DNA from: Veillonella sp.
GTDB taxonomy: Bacteria; Bacillota; Negativicutes; Veillonellales; Veillonellaceae
Direction: 5' to 3'
NCBI RefSeq assembly: GCF_019414865.1
Contig: NZ_DXLG01000099.1
Location: 1-5,941 of the forward strand
Length of the DNA: 5,941 nucleotides
A model generated the notes under the pieces. That model had not been told where the DNA came from. It made no database searches and saw only the letters and a list, made by a program, of their open reading frames with translations. Positions 1 to 5,941 of the stretch are shown here, one piece after another. The position numbers and the translations under genes are program-made. The stretch's first letter is position 1; every line of letters starts with the position of its first letter.

Positions 1-92
1 CATAAACATTTATTCAAATCGTCATTTCTCAATTTATTATCAATTAGTATCTTCAACAATCGCATCATTAGTTTTACCAATTTACTATAGTG

Positions 93-120
93 CCATGTAA
101 AATTAGCCATATAAAATTAG
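93..120. repeat. Imperfect 14-bp tandem duplication
   Basis: Two adjacent 14-bp units, CCATGTAAAATTAG at 93-106 and CCATATAAAATTAG at 107-120, differ at one base (G97 versus A111). There is no third copy on either side. It lies about 25 bp upstream of the helicase -35 box, where a regulator site or an UP-like AT-rich element could sit. It may equally be a replication-slippage scar in AT-rich DNA. No function can be assigned from the sequence. Confidence 0.6.
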
Positions 121-145
121 TACTCTATGTAATGATTCAATTTAT

Positions 146-174
146 TTGCCCCTACTATGTGCATAAGGTATAAT
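146..174 (+). promoter_or_regulatory. Predicted sigma-70/sigma-A promoter of the helicase gene
   Basis: A perfect -10 box TATAAT (169-174) is preceded by a 17-bp spacer and a -35 box TTGCCC (146-151), which matches four of six bases of TTGACA. Transcription would start near 181, giving a leader of about 25 nt before the ATG at 207. A second TATAAT at 178-183 has no recognisable -35 at the right distance and is the weaker choice. The flanking DNA is very AT-rich, which raises the chance of a false -10 match, but the optimal spacing and position support the call. Confidence 0.65.
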
Positions 175-177
175 TAA

Positions 178-193
178 TATAATATGTATTATA
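178..193. repeat. Perfect palindrome at the helicase transcription start
   Basis: TATAATA (178-184) and TATTATA (187-193) are exact reverse complements separated by TG. The element starts 3 bp after the -10 box, spans the expected start site near 181, and touches the ribosome binding site AGAAAGGA (193-200). It could be an operator for a dimeric regulator. As RNA it would be only a weak all-A/U hairpin and would be incomplete if transcription begins near 181. The all-A/T arms make coincidence a real alternative. Confidence 0.45.
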
Positions 194-206
194 GAAAGGA
201 CGATCC

Positions 207-1505
207 ATGAAATCTTTTAAATCTCTAGGCGTTTGTGATGAACTCATCCAAGCCCTTCAAAAACAAGGTATCAAGGAGCCAACTCCAATTCAAGAACAAG
301 CCATTCCTGTCGTATTTAAAGGGAATGATGTTATAGCAAAAGCTCAAACAGGCACAGGCAAAACATTAGCCTTCTTACTGCCGATTCTGCAACGTGTTCA
401 CACCGATGTGCATCAAGAACAAGTGCTCATTATTGCACCTACCCGTGAGCTTGTAAAACAAATCTCCGATGAAGCAAAAGAAATAGGTTCTATTTTAAAT
501 GTAGACATTCTTCCTCTTATCGGCGGTAAAACGATTGAAGCCCAGTTACAACAATTAGGACGCCGTCCGCAAGTTATCTTAGGTACGCCTGGTCGCCTAT
601 TAGACCATGCTAAACGGGGTTCACTCCACTTAGATTGTATCCGTCGTGTCGTACTCGATGAAGCTGACCAAATGCTTCATATGGGTTTCTTACCAGACAT
701 TGAAAACCTCATTAGCCAAACAGATGCAAACAGACAACTTCTATTATTCTCTGCAACGATTCCTGATAAGATTAGAAATCTTGCAAAAGCGTATATGTCT
801 AAACCAGCTTCTGTAACAGCTGAGGGTAAACATGTTACACTTGAATCAATCGATCAACGCGTATACATGATGAACCCAGAAGAAAAAACGCAACGTCTCA
901 TCAAAATGATCGAAGAAGACAACCCATTCTTAGCAATTGTGTTCTGTAATAAGCGTGAAGGTGCTGTTCGCTTATCCTATGAGTTAACTGCAGCAGGCCT
1001 AAATATTGCTGAAATGCATGGCGATTTGACACAAGGTCGACGCACTCAAATATTACGTGATTTCGCAAAGGCTAAAACACAAATCTTAGTAGCAACAGAT
1101 ATTGCAGCTCGCGGTATTGACATTGAAGGCATTACACATGTTTATAACTACGACGTACCACGTGACGTAGATTACTATATCCACCGTATTGGCCGTACTG
1201 GTCGTGCAGGCAACTCTGGTGTGGCCGTTACATTTGCTACGCCGCAAGATGAATCTTGGTTACGTCGCATTGAGCGCGCCATCCAAGCAACGCTTACTAA
1301 ATACACTAAAGATGGACAAATTAAGACTAAAGGTAATGCAAGTGCGGCACCTAAACGTGCAAAGTCATCTGGCAAACCTAAGATTACAAGTTCCTATCAA
1401 TCTACAAAGGCTAAAGCTCATAAAGCTCGTGGCCACAAAGGCGCTAATACACGCCAACGCCGTACATCCACATCCCAAACAGGACGTCGTGGTAAACGTA
1501 GATAA
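207..1505 (+). CDS. DEAD-box ATP-dependent RNA helicase
   Basis: A complete 432-residue cytoplasmic superfamily 2 helicase that uses ATP to unwind short RNA duplexes; family members act in ribosome assembly, mRNA decay and cold adaptation. All diagnostic motifs are intact. Domain 1 has the upstream aromatic F4, Q motif (21-34, Q29), motif I AQTGTGKT (46-53), Ia PTREL (78-82), GG (106-107), Ib TPGR (127-130), II DEAD (151-154) and III SAT (182-184). Domain 2 has IV (244-250), V ATDIAARGID (296-305) and VI HRIGRTGRAG (326-335). Residues from about 366 form a Lys/Arg-rich, low-complexity tail, typical of an RNA-binding extension; no RRM or DbpA-type domain is visible. The ATG has AGAAAGGA (193-200) at 6-nt spacing. 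The gene stands alone with its own promoter and terminator. It resembles CshA/CshB/DeaD-type proteins, but I cannot choose the orthologue, so I give no symbol. Confidence 0.96.
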   Translation: MKSFKSLGVCDELIQALQKQGIKEPTPIQEQAIPVVFKGNDVIAKAQTGTGKTLAFLLPILQRVHTDVHQEQVLIIAPTRELVKQISDEAKEIGSILNVDILPLIGGKTIEAQLQQLGRRPQVILGTPGRLLDHAKRGSLHLDCIRRVVLDEADQMLHMGFLPDIENLISQTDANRQLLLFSATIPDKIRNLAKAYMSKPASVTAEGKHVTLESIDQRVYMMNPEEKTQRLIKMIEEDNPFLAIVFCNKREGAVRLSYELTAAGLNIAEMHGDLTQGRRTQILRDFAKAKTQILVATDIAARGIDIEGITHVYNYDVPRDVDYYIHRIGRTGRAGNSGVAVTFATPQDESWLRRIERAIQATLTKYTKDGQIKTKGNASAAPKRAKSSGKPKITSSYQSTKAKAHKARGHKGANTRQRRTSTSQTGRRGKRR

Positions 1506-1509
1506 AATT

Positions 1510-1545
1510 AAAGACGCGTACAGAGAAATCTGTACGCGTCTTTTT
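1510..1545 (+). terminator. Intrinsic terminator of the helicase gene, possibly shared with topB
   Basis: A perfect 15-bp stem (1510-1524 with 1529-1543) is closed by a GAAA tetraloop (1525-1528) and followed by a T run (1541-1545, then ATATT). It begins 4 nt after the helicase stop codon. On the minus strand the same hairpin lies about 43 nt beyond the topB stop and is followed by the weaker tract AATTTTA. It may therefore also stop topB transcription, though less efficiently. The GC-rich core ACGCGTAC stands out in AT-rich surroundings. Confidence 0.93.
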
Positions 1546-1586
1546 ATATTCTTAACTAATTTATATTTTAACTAATATACATCTTA

Positions 1587-3896
1587 TTATTTATTAGCAT
1601 AAATACTTGGCACTCCATTCACATCGGAGCATTGTGTCTTGCATTGAGATCGATTACTACAAATCCAGTTAATTCGGCCTCTCGCCTCTTGCTTAACAAA
1701 ATATCCTTCTTTACATCGTGGACATTTATATTGTTTATCTTCTTCAGCTACAGTGATATTACTTTCACCATTTGAAACATCACCCTCAACTGGTTGTGTA
1801 TGTTTGCAAGCAGGATAATTAGTACAGCCTAAAAAAGCACCAAATTTACCATTACGCGGTTGCATTCGCCCCTTATTACACTTAGGACAGACTGGCAAAG
1901 AAGTTAAATCTACATCAGTATTATCCATTGGGCGCTTCCGGTTTTGATTTGTTATAGTACGAACTACATTGGGCATCATTTGACCAGAGTTTACCTGTTT
2001 ATCAAAGCCAAGCTTATCAATTAATAGCTGCAAAAACTTAACTTGATCAGATAAGAAGGAATCTAATGTATCCTCACCTTCACTCATGAGAGCTAATCGT
2101 TCTTCCCAAACAGCAGTTTCATCAGGATATAACAATTCATCAGGCAACGCATCTACTAAAAGATAGCCTGTTTCCGTTGGTGATAGAACTTGCTTTTTCC
2201 CCGAAGTTTTCATAAAGCCACGACTGATGAGTTCATCAATAATATTAGCACGAGTCGCCTCTGTACCAATACCAGACACCGCCTTTAATTGCTTTTTCAA
2301 GTCTTCATTTTTTACAAACTTATGAATTTCCTTCATTGCTTGTAACAACGTAGACGGTGTAAAGCGAGAAGGCGGCTTAGTTTGCTTCGCCTCTACAGAG
2401 GAATCCGTGTAAAGCACAGAATCATTTTTCTTAACCGCAGGCAAATGATCTGTTTCTTCAATAGCCTCTTTTTTAGAGTCTGTTTCTGCACCACGTTCAT
2501 CAGTTAAATCAGGTTCATCATTATCTGTCACAGATTTAGACTTTTGTCGTTTATAAAGTAATTTCCATCCTTCGTCTATAACTACACGGCCATTGGCAAC
2601 AAACTCTTCTTTGCATTGCTCCACGACGATTTTAGTTTGCTCATAAATATGTTCGCCATAAAACTGAGCAATATAGGCCTGACTAATGAGGAAGTAAATA
2701 TTGCGTTCCTCACGGGACAAACTATTTATATTACAAGCTACGGTCGTAGGAATTATAGCATGATGGGCTGTAATCTTCTTTTCATTCCAAGCGCGGCTCT
2801 TAATGGAGCGGTCTGCATCAGTAGCCCACTGTGCTAGTCTTTCATCTCCTGCATTCTGTAAATTATTGAGAATTGCATTGCGGTCACCATATTGATTTGG
2901 TGGTAAATATTCACAATCAGAACGAGGGTATGTAGTCAATTTCTTTTCATATAGTTTCTGTGCTGTATCAAGTACAGTTTGCGGATCATAGGAAAAAGCT
3001 TTACCAGCTAATACCTGCAAAGATGATAGAGACAATGGTAAACGCTGTACATCTTTCTTTTTAGATTTTGTAACAGCTTTAATAACTCCATCTGACCCCG
3101 CCTGTAAGCGCTCTACTAATTCATCGGCTATGGCTTTATTAATAAGACGTCCATCTGGGTCAAGCCCCTTTTGTTCGTCTGTAGGCTGCCACGTAGCCCA
3201 GAATACACCATTTGGATGATTATATAAAACCTTTAATGTAAAATAATCGACCGGTTTAAATGCCGCTAGTTCTCGCTCTCTGCGCACAACAAGGGCTAAT
3301 GTTGGAGTCTTAACACGACCGATAGGTAATGTTACTTTATTACCTTTATAACGTTCAGACAATGTATAGGCACGAGATAAATTCATGCCAATAAGCCAGT
3401 CTGCACGTGCTCTAGCCAATGCAGATTGATATAGATTGTGAAAGTCTTTATTATGCCGTAGATCATTTAATGCGGCACGAACAGATTTTTCGTCCAATGC
3501 ATTTAGCAAGATACGTTGTACAGGTTTTGTATTTCCTACATAATATAATACTTCATCAACCAACAATTGACCTTCCCTGTCCGGGTCACCTGCGTTGACG
3601 ATAATGTCCGCTTTACCGATTAATTCTTTTACAGTCTCAAACTGTTGACGACTACTATCCGTAACGAGTAATTTCCACTCATCAGGCACAATAGGTAAAT
3701 CTTGAGGGCGCCAGCGAATATATTTATCATCGTAATCACCAGGTTCTGCTTGATGTAATACGTGCCCTACAACCCAAGTCACCACATCATCACCTTGGAT
3801 AAAATAGCCATTCCGTTTTTGGATATTCTTGTTTTCTGGCAAGCATTTACTAATTTCGCGAGCCATGGATGGCTTTTCCGCAATAAATAACCTCAT
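1587..3896 (-). CDS. topB: DNA topoisomerase III (type IA)
   Basis: A 769-residue type IA topoisomerase that cuts one DNA strand through a 5'-phosphotyrosine and passes another, mainly decatenating and resolving replication or recombination intermediates. The N-terminal TOPRIM domain has IAEKPS (5-10, E7) and DPDREG (104-109). Other family motifs are IGRVKTPTL (192-200), the active-site segment TTYPRSD (321-327, nucleophile Y323), ITAHHAIIPT (375-384), FTPSTLLQAM (512-521) and GIGTEATRA (542-550). Two C-terminal zinc ribbons have the same C-x2-C-x17-C-x5-C spacing: C670/C673/C691/C697 and C725/C728/C746/C752. TopB is favoured over TopA by the DCEYLP context after the tyrosine and the overall architecture. 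The frame is open to an ATG at 3935, but the ATG at 3896 has an ideal AGGAGG and begins the conserved MRLFIAEKPS N-terminus. An unusual charged, acidic insert lies at about 451-500. The gene converges with the helicase and diverges from prfC. Confidence 0.95.
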   Translation of the reverse strand: MRLFIAEKPSMAREISKCLPENKNIQKRNGYFIQGDDVVTWVVGHVLHQAEPGDYDDKYIRWRPQDLPIVPDEWKLLVTDSSRQQFETVKELIGKADIIVNAGDPDREGQLLVDEVLYYVGNTKPVQRILLNALDEKSVRAALNDLRHNKDFHNLYQSALARARADWLIGMNLSRAYTLSERYKGNKVTLPIGRVKTPTLALVVRRERELAAFKPVDYFTLKVLYNHPNGVFWATWQPTDEQKGLDPDGRLINKAIADELVERLQAGSDGVIKAVTKSKKKDVQRLPLSLSSLQVLAGKAFSYDPQTVLDTAQKLYEKKLTTYPRSDCEYLPPNQYGDRNAILNNLQNAGDERLAQWATDADRSIKSRAWNEKKITAHHAIIPTTVACNINSLSREERNIYFLISQAYIAQFYGEHIYEQTKIVVEQCKEEFVANGRVVIDEGWKLLYKRQKSKSVTDNDEPDLTDERGAETDSKKEAIEETDHLPAVKKNDSVLYTDSSVEAKQTKPPSRFTPSTLLQAMKEIHKFVKNEDLKKQLKAVSGIGTEATRANIIDELISRGFMKTSGKKQVLSPTETGYLLVDALPDELLYPDETAVWEERLALMSEGEDTLDSFLSDQVKFLQLLIDKLGFDKQVNSGQMMPNVVRTITNQNRKRPMDNTDVDLTSLPVCPKCNKGRMQPRNGKFGAFLGCTNYPACKHTQPVEGDVSNGESNITVAEEDKQYKCPRCKEGYFVKQEARGRINWICSNRSQCKTQCSDVNGVPSIYANK

Positions 3897-3902
3897 GGTC
3901 CC

Positions 3903-3908
3903 CCTCCT
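3903..3908 (-). promoter_or_regulatory. topB ribosome binding site that fixes the start codon
   Basis: On the minus strand AGGAGG (within AAGGAGGGGG) lies 6 nt before the ATG at 3896-3894. The in-frame upstream ATGs at 3935 and 3914 have no comparable purine-rich site, and the ribosome binding site itself would be inside the coding sequence if either were used. This supports a 769-residue rather than a 782-residue TopB. Confidence 0.92.
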
Positions 3909-3953
3909 TAACATAAAATAACGGCTATTCCCCAAGCCGCTCTTTGAAATCTC

Positions 3954-3982
3954 ATTATACTACAATTTAGTGGTCATAACTA
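3954..3982 (-). promoter_or_regulatory. Predicted topB promoter
   Basis: Read on the minus strand, a perfect TATAAT occupies 3959-3954. With a 17-bp spacer the -35 would be TAGTTA (3982-3977), which matches only three of six consensus bases. Transcription would start near 3947, giving a leader of about 50 nt. The -10 is convincing but the -35 is weak, which fits low expression or a need for an activator. Confidence 0.5.
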
Positions 3983-3999
3983 CCAAAATCATGTATAAT
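3971..3999 (+). promoter_or_regulatory. Predicted prfC promoter
   Basis: A perfect TATAAT (3994-3999) is preceded by a 17-bp spacer and TGGTCA (3971-3976), a four-of-six match to TTGACA. Transcription would start near 4006, leaving a leader of about 67 nt before the prfC ATG. The promoter interleaves with the divergent topB promoter: the -35 box of each lies within the spacer of the other. Confidence 0.62.
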
Positions 4000-4072
4000 T
4001 TTAAAGATATGAATGGTGTGAAGATGATATATTAAAATAAGACTTTCACAAACGAAACAATAGAGGTGAACT

Positions 4073-5668
4073 ATGACATTTTTAGAAGAAGTGCAACGTC
4101 GGCGTACGTTTGCTATCATATCTCACCCGGATGCGGGTAAAACTACATTAACAGAAAAACTACTTTTATACGGTGGTGCCATTCACTTAGCGGGGTCCGT
4201 TAAGTCTCGTAAAACAGCAAAACACGCCGTATCTGACTGGATGGAAATCGAAAAACAACGTGGTATCTCCGTAACGAGTTCCGTATTACAATTTGACTAC
4301 GATGGCTGTCGTGTCAACATTCTTGATACTCCTGGTCACCAAGACTTCTCTGAAGATACATACCGTACATTGATGGCTGCCGATAGCGCTGTCATGCTTA
4401 TCGACGTTGCAAAAGGTGTCGAAGCACAAACGAAAAAACTATTTGCCGTATCTAAAGAACGCGGTATTCCTATCTTTACCTTTGTAAATAAAATTGACCA
4501 TTTCGGTCGCAGCCCATTTGACTTGATGGAAGAAATCGAAAACGTTCTTGGCATTCGTACATGCCCTATGAACTGGCCAATTGGTATCAACGGTGAATAC
4601 AAAGGCGTATACGATAGAGAACACGAAACTATCGAGCTCTTCGCAAAAGACGAAACACATGGTCAAGAAAAGCTAGCCTCTGAAAAAGGTGCTTTGACTG
4701 ATCCTCGTATGAAAGAATTATTAGGTGACGATGTATATCAAGCATTGCTTGATGATATCGAATTATTAGACGTTGCTGGCGATCCATTCGATTTTGATAA
4801 AGTTCGTGCAGGTGAATTAACACCTATGTTCTTCGGTTCTGCTATGACTAACTTTGGGGTAAAACCATTCTTAGAAAAATTCTTAGAACTAGCACCATCC
4901 CCTGCTCCACGACAAGCCGTGGAAGAAATGGTGCAGCCTACAAGCGAAGACTTCTCCGCTTTAGTATTTAAAATTCAAGCCAATATGGACCCTAATCACC
5001 ACGACCGCATCGTATTTATGCGTATCTGCTCTGGTAAATTTGAAAAGGGCGTGTCCGTATTGCATCGCCAATCTAACAAAACAATTCGCTTGTCTCAGCC
5101 GCAACAATTTTTAGCTACCGAACGTACCATCGTAGAAGATGCATATCCCGGTGATATTATCGGTGTCTTCGATGCTGGCACAATGGGCGTAGGTGATACA
5201 CTATGTGCACAAAAACACAAGGTAACATTTGGTGACTTCCCTGTGTTCCCACCAGAATTCTTCGCCCGCGTATCTCCAAAAGATACTATGAAGCGTAAGC
5301 AATTCCAAAAAGGCATGACACAATTGGCTCAAGAAGGTGCAGTTCAAATCTTTGAACAACCAGGTGCCCTCGACTCCTTCGTAGTTGGTGCCGTAGGTAT
5401 GCTTCAATTTGAAGTTTTAGAATACCGTTTAAAAAATGAATATGGTGTTGATTTATTAAATAATACATTGCCATACAGTGTTGCCCGTTGGATTGATGGT
5501 GAAGTAGATATTGCGTCTTTAAAAGGTGTAGATAATGCGATGATTGTTAAGGATAATCGCGATCGTACTGTAGTGCTTATCTCCAATGAATGGCAAATGG
5601 GTTGGGTTCAAGAGCGTAATCCTGATGTTACATTCTTAACAACCCCAAAACTTCATCACGAACTATAG
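4073..5668 (+). CDS. prfC: Peptide chain release factor 3 (RF3), translational GTPase
   Basis: A complete 531-residue protein, close to the 529 residues of E. coli RF3. RF3 is a ribosome-bound GTPase that removes RF1 or RF2 after the peptide is released, and it also contributes to post-peptidyl-transfer quality control. The GTP-binding domain shows G1 SHPDAGKTT (17-25), G2 region EKQRGISVTSS (60-70, T68), G3 DTPGHQDF (85-92), G4 NKID (139-142) and G5-like GSA (255-257). The MNWPIG segment (166-171), the FFGSAMTNFGV segment and domains II-III after about 290 separate RF3 from EF-G, LepA and TetM-type proteins. The start ATG has AGAGGTGA (4062-4069) just upstream, and the family N-terminus (RRRTFAIISHPDAGKTT, 9-25) fits this start. 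It stops at TAG. The gene is monocistronic by context, divergent from topB. Codon choice shifts toward T-ending Asp and Asn codons in the last 90 or so codons. Confidence 0.97.
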   Translation: MTFLEEVQRRRTFAIISHPDAGKTTLTEKLLLYGGAIHLAGSVKSRKTAKHAVSDWMEIEKQRGISVTSSVLQFDYDGCRVNILDTPGHQDFSEDTYRTLMAADSAVMLIDVAKGVEAQTKKLFAVSKERGIPIFTFVNKIDHFGRSPFDLMEEIENVLGIRTCPMNWPIGINGEYKGVYDREHETIELFAKDETHGQEKLASEKGALTDPRMKELLGDDVYQALLDDIELLDVAGDPFDFDKVRAGELTPMFFGSAMTNFGVKPFLEKFLELAPSPAPRQAVEEMVQPTSEDFSALVFKIQANMDPNHHDRIVFMRICSGKFEKGVSVLHRQSNKTIRLSQPQQFLATERTIVEDAYPGDIIGVFDAGTMGVGDTLCAQKHKVTFGDFPVFPPEFFARVSPKDTMKRKQFQKGMTQLAQEGAVQIFEQPGALDSFVVGAVGMLQFEVLEYRLKNEYGVDLLNNTLPYSVARWIDGEVDIASLKGVDNAMIVKDNRDRTVVLISNEWQMGWVQERNPDVTFLTTPKLHHEL

Positions 5669-5684
5669 TATTGGCATTTATAGC

Positions 5685-5795
5685 TTATCTTTCTAAATCT
5701 ATACTTCGCACTTCTAAATGCGAGATGTACTATGTAGCAGACAGTGGCTTAACTGCAAACCTCAATAGTTAAGCACACTATAAATCCTCAGATAA
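5685..5795 (+). other. Gene-free segment with several possible RNA stems
   Basis: No convincing protein gene is visible. The + strand can form a hairpin TCGCA/TGCGA (5706-5710 with 5719-5723) and a longer stem AGTGGCTTAACT (5743-5754) with AGTTAAGCACACT (5767-5779): 12 pairs, one bulged A at 5775 and a 12-nt loop. The outer segments TTATCT (5685-5690) and AGATAA (5790-5795) could close them as a junction. TTCTAAAT also occurs twice, at 5691-5698 and 5712-5719. This may be an ordinary structured 3' UTR of prfC, or an independent small RNA ending at the following terminator. A possible promoter is TTTATA (5677-5682), 17 bp, TATACT (5700-5705). It matches no RNA family I recognise. Confidence 0.35.
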
Positions 5796-5799
5796 TAAC

Positions 5800-5857
5800 A
5801 ACTGGAATATATTTCTCAATATATAAAAATTAGAAATATATTCCAGTTTATTTTTTT
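5800..5857 (+). terminator. Intrinsic terminator downstream of prfC
   Basis: A perfect 17-bp stem pairs 5800-5816 with 5832-5848 around a 15-nt A/T-rich loop, followed by TATTTTTTT up to 5857. Only five pairs are G-C, but the length and T tract make a credible + strand terminator. It lies about 130 nt after the prfC stop, so prfC mRNA would carry a long structured 3' UTR unless the segment before it is a separate transcript. On the minus strand it is followed by only a weak T-containing tract. Confidence 0.85.
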
Positions 5858-5941
5858 ATAATAGGCAGGAAAATCACAGAATTTAGTCGAATACATATAG
5901 TATGATTATGTAGAGAAGTGATTTATACTATTACTTTCTCG

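Noticed and set aside
1189..1575. A 128-codon + strand frame overlapping the 3' third of the helicase gene
   Set aside because: It is a second frame of a well-supported gene, shows no recognisable domain, has no ribosome binding site of its own and runs through the terminator hairpin. It is best explained as a shadow frame.
1552..1576. Repeated TTAACTAAT (1552-1560 and 1568-1576) between the helicase and topB
   Set aside because: Two 9-bp AT-rich copies with unmatched surroundings are expected by chance here, and this is no CRISPR or attachment-site pattern.
1587..3896. TopB as a marker of an integrative or conjugative element
   Set aside because: TopB genes do occur on conjugative elements, but here there is no integrase, relaxase, type IV secretion gene or attachment repeat. 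The neighbours are housekeeping genes, so a chromosomal copy is simpler.
4017..4050. TGTGAA (4017-4022) and TTCACA (4045-4050) as a regulatory hairpin in the prfC leader
   Set aside because: Only six pairs with a 22-nt loop and no T tract or alternative pairing partner, so it is too weak to call an attenuator or riboswitch.
5918..5941. A GTG-started frame running off the right edge
   Set aside because: Only eight codons are visible, with no good ribosome binding site, so a partial gene cannot be supported.
1..5941. CRISPR array, tRNA or rRNA gene, insertion sequence, toxin-antitoxin or defence module
   Set aside because: I saw no regularly spaced repeats, no cloverleaf with a TPsiC-like arm, no transposase motif and no small paired genes. 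The three housekeeping genes and short intergenic regions account for nearly all of the window.

Overview
This AT-rich window carries three complete, well-preserved housekeeping-type genes: a DEAD-box RNA helicase (+ strand), a type IA DNA topoisomerase III, topB (- strand), and peptide chain release factor 3, prfC (+ strand). Strong AGGAGG-like ribosome binding sites, near-consensus TATAAT -10 boxes and hairpin-plus-T-tract terminators suggest a low-GC Firmicutes-type bacterium. My impression from protein style and codon use is the Negativicutes (Veillonella-like), but nothing here proves the genus.

Layout. Positions 1-206 are a gene-free AT-rich leader with an imperfect 14-bp tandem duplication (93-120), a promoter (146-174) and a perfect palindrome (178-193) where transcription should begin. 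The helicase (207-1505) ends at a 15-bp GAAA-loop hairpin terminator (1510-1545). topB (1587-3896, minus) converges on the helicase, so this terminator may serve both genes. topB and prfC (4073-5668) diverge from a 176-bp spacer in which the two predicted promoters interleave. Downstream of prfC, 5669-5799 has no gene but can fold into several stems, followed by a long hairpin terminator (5800-5857). Positions 5858-5941 hold no feature I can support beyond a short AT-rich inverted repeat (TACATA/TATGTA, 5892-5912).

How the genes relate. They are not one operon. Each appears to be its own transcription unit: RNA remodelling (helicase), DNA decatenation (TopB) and recycling of release factors at termination (RF3). 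I see no phage, transposon, CRISPR, toxin-antitoxin or defence module, and no clear new system. The points most worth following up are regulatory and evolutionary: the interleaved divergent promoters, the palindrome at the helicase start site, the structured segment after prfC, the acidic insert in TopB, and a change of codon choice near the 3' end of prfC.
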